This document shows, in pieces, positions 50,612 to 61,190 of a DNA stretch of 64,000 nt. Below the pieces are notes generated by a model that made no database searches, had not been told where the DNA came from, and was given only the letters and a program-made list of their open reading frames with translations. The stretch spans positions 3,033,458-3,097,457 of the forward strand of contig NC_013946.1 of NCBI RefSeq assembly GCF_000024425.1, read 5' to 3'. The DNA is from Meiothermus ruber DSM 1279. GTDB lineage: Bacteria; Deinococcota; Deinococci; Deinococcales; Thermaceae. A program made the position numbers and the translations under genes. Position 1 is the first letter of the stretch; every line of letters starts with the position of its first letter.

Positions 50612-52627
50612 ATGACTGTGCGCAAAGCCCGCGTCACCTGCCCGCTGGACTGCCCCGATGCCTGCTCACTGATTGCCAGCATAGATGAGGAAAGTAACAC
50701 CCTGCTCAAAATTGAGGGCGACCCGCGCCACCCCATCACCCAGGGCTTCGCCTGCGTCAAGACCTACCGCTACCCCGAGCGCAACCACCACCCCCTGCGC
50801 CCGCTCTACCCGCTGCGGCGGGTGGGCAAAAAGGGCGAGGGACGGTTTGAGCGGGTGAGCTGGGGAACCGCGCTGGACGAGATTGCCGGGCGTCTGCGCC
50901 AGGTGATTGAAGCGCACGGCCCCGAGGCCGTTCTCCCCTACCACTACGCCGGCACCATGGGGCTTATGCAGTATGAGCATTCCCTCACCTTTTTCCGGGC
51001 CCTTGGGGCCAGCGAGCTTCAGACCACCATCTGCGCGACGGCGGGGCGGGAAGCCTGGGTGAGGAGCTACGGCGACCGCTATGGGGTAGACCCGGAAGAT
51101 GTCCCCCAGGCCAGGTTTATTCTGCTGTGGGGCATCAATAGCCTGCACACCCACACCCACCTGACCCCGTTTTTGAAAAAAGCCCGCCAGAACGGGGCCC
51201 GCATCGTGCACATTGACCCCTACGAAAACCTGACCAGCCGCTTTGCCGACGAACACATCAAGATTCGCCCTGGAAGCGATGCGGCCCTGGCCTATGGGAT
51301 GGCTCGAGCCATCGTGAAAGCTGGCCTGCACGATGTGGACTACATCACCCGCATGACCACCGGCTTTGAGGCCTTTATGCAGGTGGCAGAAGAATGGACG
51401 CCGCAAAGGGTGGAGGCCGTCACAGGGGTAGCCGCCGAAACGGTGGAGCGGCTGGCCCTCGAGTTCGCCCAGGCCAGGGCCAGCCTGATCCGCACCAGCT
51501 ACGGCCTGACCCGCCACCCCGGCGGGGCCAGCGCTTTGCGGGTGGTGATTCTGCTACCGGCCATTACCGGGGCCTGGCAGTACCCGGGGGGCGGGGCCCT
51601 GCTCACCACCTCGGGGGCCTTTGCCCTCAACCGCCGCTACCTGGGGGGCGCCCACCTGCTGGCCGCCCGGCCCACCCCGCCCCGGCAGGTCAACATGACC
51701 CAGATCGGCAGCGCCCTCACCGCCCTGGAACCGCCCATCCGGGCCCTGTTCGTCTTCAACTCCAACCCCGCGGTGGTGGCCCCGCGCTCCGACCTGGTGC
51801 AAAAGGGCCTGCAGCGTGAAGACCTGTTTACGGTGGTGCTCGAGCAGGCCCTCACCGAGACCACCCGCTACGCCGACTACGTGCTGCCCGCCACCACCTT
51901 TCTAGAACACCCCGACCTCTACACCGCCTACGGCCACTACTACCTCTCCTGGAATGAGGCGGTGATGCCACCCCAGGGCGAGGCCCGGCCCAACACCTGG
52001 GTCTTTGCCGAACTGGGCCGGCGGCTGGGCCTGGACGAGCCCACCCTCTACTGGGATGCCGAGACCCTGGCCCGCTCGCTTCTAGACACCGACCATCCCT
52101 GGCTAAAGGGCATCACCCTCGAGCGTCTCAAGGCCGAGGGCTTCCTGCGGCTCAACATTCCCCGCGGCTTCCAGCCCTTTACCGAGCGGGCCGGCACCCC
52201 TTCGGGCAAGGTGCAGTTCGACCCCCCGCCACAGGTGATTCTGACCGAGCCCACCCCGGAGTTCCCGCTCATTTTGCTGACCCCCCCCGCCAAGCACTTC
52301 CTGAACAGCACCTACGGGCACATCGAGCGTCTGGTGCAGGGCGAAGGGGGGGAGCCCACCCTGCTGGTACACCCCGAGGACGCGCGGGCTTTTGGCGCGG
52401 TGGACGGCGCGTGGATGCGGGTGCGCTCCCAGCACGGCTCGGTGGTGCGGCGGGTGCGGGTGAGCGAGGCCCCCATCCGGGGCACGGTGGTGCTGGAGGG
52501 CACCTGGTGGGAAAAGCCCGCGCCGGACGGCAAGGGCATCAACTGGCTCACCGGCGAACACCTGACCGACATGGGCGAGGGTTCCACCTTCCACTCCAAC
52601 CCGGTGCGGCTCGAGGCCCTGGACTGA
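50612..52627 (+). CDS. Molybdopterin-dependent oxidoreductase with [4Fe-4S] cluster
   Basis: 671 residues. MopB/DMSO-reductase-family catalytic subunit. N-terminal cluster ligands CPLDCPDAC and GFACVK (C-x3-C-x3-C...C), the MGD-binding domains (GTMGLMQYEHSLTF; LWGINSLHTHTHL; VFNSNPAVVAPRSD) and the C-terminal molydopterin-binding domain (LTPPAKHFLNSTYGH). No Tat signal, so it is cytoplasmic, like formate dehydrogenase-H-type enzymes; the substrate is unknown. TAGCAT (50599-50604) lies seven bases before the ATG at 50612, preferred over the ATG at 50603. Confidence 0.88.
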   Translation: MTVRKARVTCPLDCPDACSLIASIDEESNTLLKIEGDPRHPITQGFACVKTYRYPERNHHPLRPLYPLRRVGKKGEGRFERVSWGTALDEIAGRLRQVIEAHGPEAVLPYHYAGTMGLMQYEHSLTFFRALGASELQTTICATAGREAWVRSYGDRYGVDPEDVPQARFILLWGINSLHTHTHLTPFLKKARQNGARIVHIDPYENLTSRFADEHIKIRPGSDAALAYGMARAIVKAGLHDVDYITRMTTGFEAFMQVAEEWTPQRVEAVTGVAAETVERLALEFAQARASLIRTSYGLTRHPGGASALRVVILLPAITGAWQYPGGGALLTTSGAFALNRRYLGGAHLLAARPTPPRQVNMTQIGSALTALEPPIRALFVFNSNPAVVAPRSDLVQKGLQREDLFTVVLEQALTETTRYADYVLPATTFLEHPDLYTAYGHYYLSWNEAVMPPQGEARPNTWVFAELGRRLGLDEPTLYWDAETLARSLLDTDHPWLKGITLERLKAEGFLRLNIPRGFQPFTERAGTPSGKVQFDPPPQVILTEPTPEFPLILLTPPAKHFLNSTYGHIERLVQGEGGEPTLLVHPEDARAFGAVDGAWMRVRSQHGSVVRRVRVSEAPIRGTVVLEGTWWEKPAPDGKGINWLTGEHLTDMGEGSTFHSNPVRLEALD

Positions 52628-52631
52628 ATCC

Positions 52632-54236
52632 TCAAGCGGCGGACGTGGGTTCCAAGCCCACCCGCCACAGCGCTTCTTCTTGCATGGCCCAGGCCGGGTA
52701 TTCTTCCTGGGCCAAAAAGTGACGGGCATACAGGGCCGCCAGCCTGGCGTGGCGCTCGCTGCCTAGCTCGTAGAGCAGGGCCACGGTGGCCGCATCGGCC
52801 AGGGTGCGCAGGGCTTCTTTGGCGTGCCACTGGGCTTCTTCAGGGGACAGGGTTTGTAGGTAATCCAGGGTATGGCGCAGACGGGCCAGGGCCAGCCGGG
52901 CCTCCTCGCTTTGTATGGCCTCGAGCTTGGCGCCAAACTCGGCCAGGAAGGGTTCGGCGGCGCCTTTGCGGAAGAGCACCTCGAGGGTGTCCAGGGCCTG
53001 CACGTTGGCGGGGCCTTCCCAGATGGGCGTGATCAGGGCCTCGCGGGCCAGGCGGGCGATGGCGAAGTCCTCCACGAAGCCCACCCCGCCGAAAAGCTCC
53101 ATGCCCAGCTGGGTGCAGTAGGTGCCGTGCTCGGCGGTGCGGGCCTTGGCCAGGTGGGCCAGCAGCCGGGCGTAGTGGTAGCGGGGGCTGTAGGGTGGGG
53201 TCTCCTGCCAGGCCTCGTCCCAGGCCGCCACCGCGCGGAAGGTCAGGGCCAGGCCGCCGGCAATGCGCACCGCCAGGTCGGTCAGGTCGCGGCGGATGAG
53301 GGGGTGTTCCTCCAGTTTTTTGCCGAAGGCCCGGCGCGCCTGTACCCGGAAGAGGGCCTCGAGCTGGGCCTTTCGAGCCAACCCCATGGCCCCGGCTGCG
53401 TTGGCCAGGCGCGAGAGGGTCAGGGTCTCCAGGATGTAGTAGATGCCCTCCTCGGCCCGCCCAATCAGGTGGGCCTCGGCCCCTGCAAACTCCACCTCGC
53501 CCGAGGGCACCGCGCGGGTGGCGAGCTTGTCTTTCAGCCGGCGCACCCGGTAGTTGAGCTGGCCCTGGCTGTCCAGCCGCGGCACCAGAAACAGCGCGAT
53601 GCCCTTGGGCCCTGCCGGCGCGCCCTCAGGCCGGGCTGAGACAATCGCATAATCGGTCAAACCCGCACCGCTAGAGAAGTACTTATCGCCCCACAGCCGC
53701 CAGACCGCCCCCTCGGGCACCGCCCGCACCTGGTTGGCCCCCAGGTCGGAGCCGCCCTGCACCTCGGTCATCCAGGTTGCACCAAAAGCCCGGCCCGCCA
53801 GGAGCTCCTCCTTCCAGCGGGCGAACTGGGGGGCGTATTTGTGGATGGCGTAGAGGGTGGCGTTGGTGATGGTCTGGATGCAGTAGAGGCCGGGGTCGGC
53901 CAGCAGGTAGCCCAGGGCGAAATGCAGGTGCCAGCTTCCCCCCTGGTAGGGGGCCCGGTTCATGGCGGCGAGTTCGCGGTTGAGGGCCTCCTGGGCCGGG
54001 GATAGCCGCACCCGGTCAATGCGCTGGCCGTTCAGGTCGTGCATCACCAGCACCGGGCGGGCCTCTTTGTCCACGTGGTCGGCGATGCGGTAGGCCACGC
54101 CCCCCGCCAAAGCCCCGAAGCGCTCGAGCTCGGACTGGTGCGCCGTCCAACCCTTCCAGTAGCGGTTCAGCAGGCTGGGGAGGTCGGGCTCCAAAGCCCA
54201 GTGGTTCTTGCCATAGGCATAGGACTGATGTTCCAT
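52632..54236 (-). CDS. AidB-like acyl-CoA dehydrogenase
   Basis: 534 residues, the length of AidB rather than of normal acyl-CoA dehydrogenases (about 380). FAD-binding segments are [18 protein letters not shown] and [13 protein letters not shown]; the catalytic glutamate region is [22 protein letters not shown], and [19 protein letters not shown] is conserved in AidB. E. coli AidB is induced by alkylation and binds DNA; role here is inference. The open frame upstream of 54236 is a shadow of the aldolase gene. TATACT on the minus strand overlaps the aldolase promoter. Confidence 0.88.
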   Translation of the reverse strand: MEHQSYAYGKNHWALEPDLPSLLNRYWKGWTAHQSELERFGALAGGVAYRIADHVDKEARPVLVMHDLNGQRIDRVRLSPAQEALNRELAAMNRAPYQGGSWHLHFALGYLLADPGLYCIQTITNATLYAIHKYAPQFARWKEELLAGRAFGATWMTEVQGGSDLGANQVRAVPEGAVWRLWGDKYFSSGAGLTDYAIVSARPEGAPAGPKGIALFLVPRLDSQGQLNYRVRRLKDKLATRAVPSGEVEFAGAEAHLIGRAEEGIYYILETLTLSRLANAAGAMGLARKAQLEALFRVQARRAFGKKLEEHPLIRRDLTDLAVRIAGGLALTFRAVAAWDEAWQETPPYSPRYHYARLLAHLAKARTAEHGTYCTQLGMELFGGVGFVEDFAIARLAREALITPIWEGPANVQALDTLEVLFRKGAAEPFLAEFGAKLEAIQSEEARLALARLRHTLDYLQTLSPEEAQWHAKEALRTLADAATVALLYELGSERHARLAALYARHFLAQEEYPAWAMQEEALWRVGLEPTSAA

Positions 54237-54256
54237 AACTACCCCGCTTTCAGCAG

Positions 54257-54263
54257 TAGTATA
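54257..54263. promoter_or_regulatory. Overlapping divergent -10 elements
   Basis: TAGTAT on the plus strand (54257-54262) is seven bases before the threonine aldolase ATG, and TATACT on the minus strand (54258-54263) points at the AidB-like gene with about 15 bases of leader. Both promoters use the same bases, so only one can be occupied at a time. Confidence 0.5.
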
Positions 54264-54269
54264 GGGCCT

Positions 54270-55289
54270 ATGCGCACCATCGACCTCCGCTCCGACACCG
54301 TAACCCAGCCCACCCCGGCCATGCGCAAGGCCATGGCCGAGGCCGAGGTCGGCGACGACGTGTACGGCGAAGACCCCACCGTGAACCGCCTCGAAGCCCT
54401 GGCCGCCGAGATGCTGGGCTTTGAGGCCGGCCTCTTCATGCCCAGCGGCACCATGACCAACCAGGTGGCCCTGATGCTGCACCTCAAGCGCGGGCAGGAG
54501 GTGATCGCCCCCAAAGGGGCCCACATCTACGAGTACGAGCCGGGCTCGCTGGCGGTGCTCTCGGGCGGAACCATCCGGCTGGTGGAAGCCCCCTACGGCA
54601 TACCCGACCCCGAGGCCGTGCGAGCCGCCATCCACACCTCGGTGCACCAGGCCCCCACCGGCCTGATTGCCCTGGAAAACACCCACAACACCGCGGGCGG
54701 CACGGTGGTACCCATCGCCGTGCAGCGGGCCATTCAGCAGGTGGCGGAACAGGCCGGGCTGCCCACCCACCTGGACGGGGCGCGCTTCTTCAACGCAGTC
54801 GTGGCGCTCCACACCACCCCGCTCGAGCTGGCTAAAGGCTTCCGCACCGTCTCCATCTGCCTGTCCAAAGGCCTGGGGGCGCCGGTAGGCTCCATCCTGC
54901 TGATGCCCAAGGAATACCGCGCCGAGGCCTGGCGCTACCGCAAACTGCTGGGCGGCGGTATGCGGCAGGCGGGGGTGCTGGCCGCGGCGGGCATCCTGGC
55001 CCTGACCGAAGGCCCCCAACACCTGGCCCGCGACCACCAGATGGCCCGGGCCCTGGCCGAGGGGTTGTTGCGGCTTCACCTCGAGGTAGACCTGCAAACC
55101 GTGCAGACCAACATGGTGTACGTGCAAGTACCCCAGGCCCCGGCCTTCGTCCAGCGCCTGCGCGGGCTGGGCGTGCTGGCCAACGCCATGGGGCCCAGCC
55201 GGGTGCGCTTCGTCACCCACCGCGACCTGCAAGATGAAGACATTCCCCTGGCCCTACAGCGCATCGAGCAGGCCCTGCAGGTGGCTTAG
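54270..55289 (+). CDS. ltaE: Low-specificity L-threonine aldolase
   Basis: 339 residues. PLP enzyme that cleaves threonine or allo-threonine to glycine and acetaldehyde. Starts with the family signature [19 protein letters not shown] and [26 protein letters not shown]; the PLP lysine is in [12 protein letters not shown] (about residue 203). Leaderless promoter at 54257-54262. It stands divergent to the AidB-like gene. Confidence 0.94.
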   Translation: MRTIDLRSDTVTQPTPAMRKAMAEAEVGDDVYGEDPTVNRLEALAAEMLGFEAGLFMPSGTMTNQVALMLHLKRGQEVIAPKGAHIYEYEPGSLAVLSGGTIRLVEAPYGIPDPEAVRAAIHTSVHQAPTGLIALENTHNTAGGTVVPIAVQRAIQQVAEQAGLPTHLDGARFFNAVVALHTTPLELAKGFRTVSICLSKGLGAPVGSILLMPKEYRAEAWRYRKLLGGGMRQAGVLAAAGILALTEGPQHLARDHQMARALAEGLLRLHLEVDLQTVQTNMVYVQVPQAPAFVQRLRGLGVLANAMGPSRVRFVTHRDLQDEDIPLALQRIEQALQVA

Positions 55290-55296
55290 ATCTCCC

Positions 55297-55491
55297 CTAC
55301 TCCTTCCACTCCTCAACCGACTTGTATTGCACCAAGGCAGCGTAGGTGGTTTGCGACCCGTTCTGGGAGGTGGAGAATTTGACATCTATCAGAAGCGTCT
55401 CCAGCGGAAGGCTCTGCACAAAGCGGTTGAGGCGCTCCTGGAATATATCGGGATCGTTAGCCGAAATTAGCTTGAACTGCACTCCTTGCAT
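55297..55491 (-). CDS. Small Cse60-like protein
   Basis: 64 residues, alternating beta and alpha: VQFKLISANDPDIFQERLNRF, then LIDVKFSTSQNG and YAALVQYKSVEEW. The pattern (K-L...DIKYS...A-M-V-IY) is that of the small sporulation-named protein Cse60 family found widely in non-sporulating bacteria. Function unknown. Convergent with the aldolase gene. Confidence 0.65.
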   Translation of the reverse strand: MQGVQFKLISANDPDIFQERLNRFVQSLPLETLLIDVKFSTSQNGSQTTYAALVQYKSVEEWKE

Positions 55492-55543
55492 ACCAAAAGA
55501 CTAGCGCAAGAAGCGGCCAGACTGGGTGCAAAATCCGGTCGGA

Positions 55544-56224
55544 TCAAGCCCGACCGGCCAGTAGCTGTTCCGGTCGGTCGCCGATCACACCGTCCACACC
55601 CCACCCCAGCAGCTCCCGCACCACTGCGGCCTGGTTGACCGTCCAGGTCACCACAAACAGCCCTCGAGCCTTGAAGTATTCCACCTTTTCCCGGCTCAAA
55701 AGCGTGTTCAGCGGGTGCACCCCCTGCACCGGCAGACAGGGCACCAGTTCTTCCATCTCGGGCTCGGCATAGAGCAGGGCCAGCGGTACACCCGCCTTCA
55801 AGCGGTGCAGCCGGATCAGGGCCAGTGGGTCGAAGCTGCTTACCCAGGCCCGCGCGCGGCCTGGCCAGGCCTGCAGGTGCTGGGCCAGCAGGGCTTCGCG
55901 CCCGTCTGAAGGGCCCGGCTGGCTTTTGAGCTCGAGGTTGAGCCAGGCCTGCGGAAACTCCTCGGCCAGCGCAAAGACCTGCTCGAGCCGGGGCAGCCAG
56001 GGCGCTTGTTGCTGCAAGGTCGGCCAGTCCAGCGCGGCAATGGGCCGGCCCTGTAGCTCAAAGTCGTGGTGCACCACCAGCACCCCGTCGCGGGTGCGGT
56101 GCAGATCGAGCTCGAGGCCGTCCAGACCGGCCTCGAACGCACGTCGAAAGGACTCGAGGGTATTTTCCTTAGCCTGTAGCGGGGCGCCTCGGTGCCCTAA
56201 AAGCAAGGGTTTGCCCAATACCAT
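55544..56224 (-). CDS. Glycerophosphodiester phosphodiesterase
   Basis: 226 residues. GDPD domain that hydrolyses glycerophosphodiesters to glycerol 3-phosphate and an alcohol. Metal and catalytic residues are in LGHRGAPLQAKENTLESF (H-R, E-N-T), the GLELDLHRTRDGVLVVHHDF segment (E-D and H) and the C-terminal VVTWTVN...GVDGVIGDRP. No signal peptide, so cytoplasmic, UgpQ-like. Confidence 0.92.
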   Translation of the reverse strand: MVLGKPLLLGHRGAPLQAKENTLESFRRAFEAGLDGLELDLHRTRDGVLVVHHDFELQGRPIAALDWPTLQQQAPWLPRLEQVFALAEEFPQAWLNLELKSQPGPSDGREALLAQHLQAWPGRARAWVSSFDPLALIRLHRLKAGVPLALLYAEPEMEELVPCLPVQGVHPLNTLLSREKVEYFKARGLFVVTWTVNQAAVVRELLGWGVDGVIGDRPEQLLAGRA

Positions 56225-56358
56225 GCCATCTCTCCCTGCTAGAGGTGCTCATTCCCAAACCGCTTTTGTGTCTGGGAGTCAAGATTATACCGCTTTCAAG
56301 CGAATTGCACGTGATGGATGAATGCGAGCCGGCCTGCGCATGTTGTAGACTGCTAAAT

Positions 56359-57195
56359 ATGGGCAAATATGATGCGCGTCTTTCGCAATTGACCCAGTCC
56401 CCCATCATTGCTCGGCTCGAAGGCCCTGGCGGTCTTCTGGCCCTGAGTAGCCGAGAATTGTTCTACCTAGATGATAACACCTCGCAGAGCTCGCGCCTTT
56501 CCATAATCAAGCGCATTAGCGTAAACAAGCAGACCGGCACTATAGACGTGATGAGCGAACAGGGCGTCCTCATGACCATTGCCCCAGCCGCTTTCCAGAA
56601 AGATGAATTAAAGCTCTTTCTGGAGTCGCTCAAAGGGCATGTGCTCAAGGCCAAGTCCGAGGCCACCCAGGTGGATGAGCCCCCTCGCGTGGTCGAGTCG
56701 GTAGAAACACCCCCACCCCCACCCGCATCGGACGCCGCTCACGAAGCCAGTACTCCAGCCTCCAGCCCCCCCACGCCCCAACCCATCTACCCCACACCCC
56801 CGGAAACACCACCGGCCGCGCCAGCCTTTTCCAACCAGCTCAACATCGCAGAACCAGCCAAAACCCTACCCGACGAACCCAGCGACTCCATCTGGGCCTA
56901 CGAAGGCTCGCCTAAGCCCAGCCCCGCCGCACCCGCACCCGCCCCTACAGCTACAGAGGCGCGGAGCGAGGCCAGTCCACCACCCCAGGCTTCTGTTCAA
57001 AGCAAAGGCCTTTCCTCAACGCAGCGTGTGATTTCACTGCTACTAAAGGTTTCGGCGCTTATTACAGCAGGGGTTACAGGGGGATATCTAGTGGTCAACA
57101 TGGGAAGCACCAGCGATATTTGGGTTCCGTTAGGGGTAATTGCAGTAGGTCTCTCCCTTGCTCTCATTCAGTGGCGCCTGTCGGAGCCTTACTGA
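56359..57195 (+). CDS. PH-like domain protein with Pro-rich linker and two membrane helices
   Basis: 278 residues. The N-terminal 95 residues look like a compact beta domain of the bacterial PH type (GPGGLLALSSRELFYLDD, GTIDVMSEQGVLMTIAPAAF). A long disordered Pro/Ala/Ser region follows (105-220) and two transmembrane helices close the protein (LLKVSALITAGVTGGYLVV and WVPLGVIAVGLSLALIQW). No known family for the whole. TAGACT (56346-56351) is seven bases before the ATG at 56359; the start at 56245 is not supported. Confidence 0.68.
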   Translation: MGKYDARLSQLTQSPIIARLEGPGGLLALSSRELFYLDDNTSQSSRLSIIKRISVNKQTGTIDVMSEQGVLMTIAPAAFQKDELKLFLESLKGHVLKAKSEATQVDEPPRVVESVETPPPPPASDAAHEASTPASSPPTPQPIYPTPPETPPAAPAFSNQLNIAEPAKTLPDEPSDSIWAYEGSPKPSPAAPAPAPTATEARSEASPPPQASVQSKGLSSTQRVISLLLKVSALITAGVTGGYLVVNMGSTSDIWVPLGVIAVGLSLALIQWRLSEPY

Positions 57196-57241
57196 GCGGA
57201 TTTTCTTAGGGTCAAGGCGGGATTCGCAGCTCCCAAAATCA

Positions 57242-57592
57242 ATGAAGCTTTGGCTAAACATAGCCTATATCCTGGTGGTACTTGGCTTAGGGCTAGCGAG
57301 CTTGTGGCCTAATCTAACCGTTCGATTCGCACCAGCCCAGTTCTATACCCCATCCACCCCGGGCCTGGAAGCCACATCTACTTTAAGACCCGGCCCTGCT
57401 TTACCCGAGGTTCAAAAGGTCAACCTCAACACTGCCAGCCAAGCCGAGATCGAAAGTCTGCCTGGAATTGGCCCGGCGCTAGCCCAGCGCATCATCGAAG
57501 GACGCCCCTACCGCACGCTTGAGGACCTCGAGCGCGTTAAAGGAATCGGGCCCAAACTACTGGAGCGGCTGCGCCCCCTGGTGACCCTATGA
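57242..57592 (+). CDS. comEA: Competence protein ComEA-like, helix-hairpin-helix DNA binding
   Basis: 116 residues. One N-terminal membrane helix (WLNIAYILVVLGLGLASLW) anchors a periplasmic HhH pair: VNLNTASQAEIESLPGIGPALAQRIIEGR and LEDLERVKGIGPKLLERL (in part). It binds incoming DNA in natural transformation. The stop overlaps the comEC start (ATGA), as in other competence operons. Confidence 0.92.
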   Translation: MKLWLNIAYILVVLGLGLASLWPNLTVRFAPAQFYTPSTPGLEATSTLRPGPALPEVQKVNLNTASQAEIESLPGIGPALAQRIIEGRPYRTLEDLERVKGIGPKLLERLRPLVTL

Positions 57593-59628
57593 TCCCCCTG
57601 GCTCTGGGCGCTGGGGCCCTGCTGGGGGCTCTCAGCCAGCTAACCCCCTGGGCCTTCCTGGGCCTGCTAGCAGGGCTTGGGCTCCCTCAGTCTGCGCGCT
57701 GGCTTGGTTTGGGAGCTTACATTCTGGTCACCCTGCACCTGGGTTTAGCCCAGGATCCCTGGGCTTCCCAGATAGGACAGTGGGTGCGGATCGAAGGCAC
57801 TCTTCGAGAGGGTTTTTTACACACCCCACAAGGGCGTTTATATGTGCATTACTTTCCCAATTTGCAGGATGGCCGTTACGTTTTGGAAGGCCACCTGCTG
57901 CGCCCCTCAAACAAGCGCAACCCCGGGGGCTTTGATCAGCAAACCTGGCTGCGCGGCCTGGGGGTTACGGCAGTATTACGAGCTCGGCAGGTTGTGCATT
58001 ACGAGCCTTTACCGGCAGGCCCCCACCAATGGCTGCAAAAGCAGCTTGTGGCCGGGCTCTCCGCTCCAGTAGCCGCCCTGGTCACGGCCCTGACCCTTGG
58101 GGAACGTCGCGAGTTGGGTGAGGCCTATGAGGCATTTCAGCAAGCCGGCCTGGCCCATACCCTGGCCCTATCTGGTTTACACGTGGCAATCCTGACCGGC
58201 TTTTTTGTGCTCTTGCTCTATCCGCTGGGCAGGTGGCGCTACCCTGCAGCCTTGCTTTTATTGCTGCTGTATCTGTGGCTTGTAGAGCCCCAGCCTTCGC
58301 TGGTACGGGCAGTGATTATGGCGGGCTTTGTGTTGATGGGGCTGTTTATGGGGCGCGGCCGGGTAGCGGTCTTACCCGCTCTGTCGCTGGCTTTATTCGT
58401 TCAGTTGTTGCTCGAGCCGCGTACCCTGCTCAGCCTTTCGGCACAGCTTTCCTATCTGGCCGTGCTGGGCATGGCCCTGGTGCTGCCGCACCTGCCCAGG
58501 CTCGAGGGCTGGAAACAGTGGGTCTGGTCCTCGGTTAGCGTCACCCTTGCAGCACAAATTCTGATCCTTCCCCTCTTGCTCCATCACTTCCACCAACTGC
58601 CGCTCATCTCTCCCGTTGCAAATCTGTTGGTGCTGCCCTTGCTAAGCCTCCTGGTTCCCCTAGGCTTTCTCAAGCTACTGATGGGGGGTTTGCTGGCCTG
58701 GCCCACCGAGATTCTCGGTTCGCTGGTTCTGGGACTGGTTGGGTGGCTGTCCAACGGCCCCTTGCTGCGCTGGGGTGAGATAACTCCTGTAGGGTTCATC
58801 CTGTACTACCTTGGCCTTCTCCCATTACTGCTAGGCCTTTATGGTCGTCTTCGCTGGCCGCATGCAACGGGGCTTGCTGCCACAGCCGCGCTGGCCTCCA
58901 TCTTGTCCAGTTACCCGCCCCGCGCCGAGCTCTGGCAGCTCGATGTGGGCCAGGGCGATGCGATCCTGCTACGCCTTCCCGGCAGGGTAGAAATCTTAGT
59001 GGATGGGGGGCGCGACTGGGCTTATCCCCGGCTAGAACAAGCCTTGCGGGCCTTGGGTGTGGACGATCTCGATCTGCTCATCGCCACCCACCCCGATGGG
59101 GATCATGTGGAGGCCCAGTTGAAGGTTATACGGGATTTTCCAGTTGGTGCATTGGTTAGTGGGCCCAGGGCCCAGGGCGTTGCCTTGGATGATGCCTTAC
59201 ACCTGGCTGCACACCAGCGTGGAATCCCGGTCTTTTTTGCGCGCAGGGGAAGCCAGCTAACCCTGGCTGGAGCCCGCCTCCATTTCTTGGGGCCGCAAGG
59301 TGACGAGCTCGAGGACAACGAGCGCAGTTTGGTTTTCGTGTTGGAGTATAAGAATCATAAGATACTCTTTACCGGTGATGCGCCCGTCTCAGCCGAGGTG
59401 CGCTGGTCTGCCGAGAGGGTGGATATCCTAAAGGTGGGTCATCATGGTTCTGAGACCAGCACCAGTGATCACCTATTGCAGCATTTCCGTCCCAAGCTAG
59501 CCTTAATCGGTGTGGGAAATAATCCGTATGGTCATCCGTCGAGGGCTGTACTAGAACGCCTAAACCAGTACGGCGTACAAATTCGACGCACCGACATCGA
59601 GGGGGCCATACGGATTCCCTTGCCTTGA
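57589..59628 (+). CDS. comEC: DNA uptake channel ComEC/Rec2
   Basis: 679 residues. N-terminal OB-like DUF4131 region, a polytopic competence domain (ALTLGERRELGEAYEAFQQAGLAHTLALSGLHVA split at residues 165-200, then about eight helices), and a C-terminal metallo-beta-lactamase-like nuclease: LWQLDVGQGDAILLRLP, THPDGDHVEAQ, FTGDAP and KVGHHGSETST. The HxDxDH-like triad is present, suggesting an active nuclease that degrades the non-transported strand. Translationally coupled to comEA. Confidence 0.94.
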   Translation: MIPLALGAGALLGALSQLTPWAFLGLLAGLGLPQSARWLGLGAYILVTLHLGLAQDPWASQIGQWVRIEGTLREGFLHTPQGRLYVHYFPNLQDGRYVLEGHLLRPSNKRNPGGFDQQTWLRGLGVTAVLRARQVVHYEPLPAGPHQWLQKQLVAGLSAPVAALVTALTLGERRELGEAYEAFQQAGLAHTLALSGLHVAILTGFFVLLLYPLGRWRYPAALLLLLLYLWLVEPQPSLVRAVIMAGFVLMGLFMGRGRVAVLPALSLALFVQLLLEPRTLLSLSAQLSYLAVLGMALVLPHLPRLEGWKQWVWSSVSVTLAAQILILPLLLHHFHQLPLISPVANLLVLPLLSLLVPLGFLKLLMGGLLAWPTEILGSLVLGLVGWLSNGPLLRWGEITPVGFILYYLGLLPLLLGLYGRLRWPHATGLAATAALASILSSYPPRAELWQLDVGQGDAILLRLPGRVEILVDGGRDWAYPRLEQALRALGVDDLDLLIATHPDGDHVEAQLKVIRDFPVGALVSGPRAQGVALDDALHLAAHQRGIPVFFARRGSQLTLAGARLHFLGPQGDELEDNERSLVFVLEYKNHKILFTGDAPVSAEVRWSAERVDILKVGHHGSETSTSDHLLQHFRPKLALIGVGNNPYGHPSRAVLERLNQYGVQIRRTDIEGAIRIPLP

Positions 59629-59629
59629 A

Positions 59630-60448
59630 TTACCCCTCGTAGCCCAGGGCCTGCAAGATTGCAGTGAGTTCTTCCTCAGAGTGGTAACTAATCTCTATCT
59701 TCCCTTTTCTGAGGCTCGTAAAGCGAACTTTTGTACCCAGTCGGCGCGAAAGGTTGCGTGCGATCTCGGCATAAGCCTCTTCGCCTTTATGGCGGCTGCT
59801 CGAGGCCGCAGGTTTATCCTTGAGCCTCTCGGTTTCGCGTACGCTCAGTTGTTTGGATAGCACCTCCGATAAGCCCCAGTTACGCTTGGACTCGGGCAAC
59901 ATCAAAAGGGCTCTGGCATGTCCTGCACTAATTTTGTTCTCTTCCAGGGCTTGCTTGATTTCTGGGCTCAGCTGGAGCAGCCTAAGGGCATTTGTTACCG
60001 TCACCCTAGCCTTACCCACCGCTTTGGCCACCTCTTCCTGGGTCATGCCCATGTCCACCAGTCGTTTGTAGCCTTCAGCCTCCTCCATGGGGTTTAGGTC
60101 TTCACGCTGTAGGTTTTCGATAAGGGCAATTTCCAGGGCCTCGCGCTCCCCGATGTCTTTAATAACAACTGGCACCTCGCGCAACCCTGCCATTTGCGAG
60201 GCCTTATAACGCCGCTCACCAGCCACCAGCTCGTACATATCCCCTTTCGGCCTCACCAGTAATGGCTGTAACAGCCCTTTCTCTCTGATCGAAGCGGCCA
60301 GCTCCTCCAGTGCCTCTTGGTCAAACAGGCGCCGGGGTTGTGCAGGGTTGGGCTTGATCAGGGCTAGGGGAAGTTTGGTTTGAGAGGCGGGTGTTTTGGG
60401 TAGCAAGGCCTCCAATCCTTTTCCCAGACCGCTAGGCTTCTTTGACAC
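59630..60448 (-). CDS. parB: Chromosome partitioning protein ParB (Spo0J)
   Basis: 272 residues. CTP-dependent clamp that loads at parS. N-terminal CTPase motifs [21 protein letters not shown] (GERRY) and [50 protein letters not shown]-terminal dimer domain. GTG start with GAGGAGGTG upstream, inside the end of parA (17-bp overlap). Confidence 0.96.
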   Translation of the reverse strand: MSKKPSGLGKGLEALLPKTPASQTKLPLALIKPNPAQPRRLFDQEALEELAASIREKGLLQPLLVRPKGDMYELVAGERRYKASQMAGLREVPVVIKDIGEREALEIALIENLQREDLNPMEEAEGYKRLVDMGMTQEEVAKAVGKARVTVTNALRLLQLSPEIKQALEENKISAGHARALLMLPESKRNWGLSEVLSKQLSVRETERLKDKPAASSSRHKGEEAYAEIARNLSRRLGTKVRFTSLRKGKIEISYHSEEELTAILQALGYEG

Positions 60449-61190
60449 GACGCATCACCTCCTCGGCCAGGCGTCGGTAGGCATGGGCACCGCTGCTGGT
60501 CGGTGCGTACTGACCTATATCCTGGCCATAGCTGGGAGCTTCGGCCAACCGCACGTTGCGCGGGATCACAGTCCAGAACACCTTCTCTCCTAGATTGGCT
60601 CGGATGTTACTCTCAACCTGCTGGGATAGCAGGGTGCGGGGATCGTACATGGTAATCAGGACGCCCAAAAGCCGCAAGGCCGGATTCAGGCTGGTACGCA
60701 CTTGTTCAATAGTTTCCATCAGGCCGGCAATGCCCTCGAGGGCATAGTATTCGGCCTGCACCGGAACAACCAGGCCCTCCGCAGCCGCCAAAACGTTGAT
60801 GGTAATAGGGCCCAAACTGGGAGGGGCATCCAGCAGGATGAGGTCGTAGGCTGACTCCAGCGGCTGCAACACCTCAGCCAGTCGGGTGGGGTTTTCTATG
60901 AGTTCGGCCGAAGCCCCCACCAGATCGGGGCTCGAGGGAAGCAGATCCAGCCCTTCAGCCACCCTCAGCAGTGCGTCTCGAGCGTCATCATTGCCGACCA
61001 AGACAGTATATATGTTGCGCTCAGGTACAGCCTGACCCATCCCCGAGGTGGCATTGACCTGGGGATCGAGGTCAACCAGCAGCACCTTTTGACCGGCCTT
61101 GGCCAGGTAGGCTGATAAATTTACAGCGGTCGTGGTCTTTCCCACCCCCCCTTTTTGATTAACTATGCCGATGCGCTTCACCTTGCCCAC
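60432..61190 (-). CDS. parA: Chromosome partitioning ATPase ParA (Soj)
   Basis: 252 residues. Deviant Walker [16 protein letters not shown] at residues 11-25, [16 protein letters not shown], and [19 protein letters not shown] as Walker B region. It forms the nucleoid-bound gradient that moves ParB-parS and, in relatives, regulates DnaA. GTG start shares a base with the rsmG stop. Confidence 0.96.
   Translation of the reverse strand: MGKVKRIGIVNQKGGVGKTTTAVNLSAYLAKAGQKVLLVDLDPQVNATSGMGQAVPERNIYTVLVGNDDARDALLRVAEGLDLLPSSPDLVGASAELIENPTRLAEVLQPLESAYDLILLDAPPSLGPITINVLAAAEGLVVPVQAEYYALEGIAGLMETIEQVRTSLNPALRLLGVLITMYDPRTLLSQQVESNIRANLGEKVFWTVIPRNVRLAEAPSYGQDIGQYAPTSSGAHAYRRLAEEVMRRVKEA

Noticed and set aside
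54237-55232. N-terminal extension of the AidB-like frame to 866 residues
   Set aside because: It is the antisense of the threonine aldolase gene; AidB homology begins at 54236.
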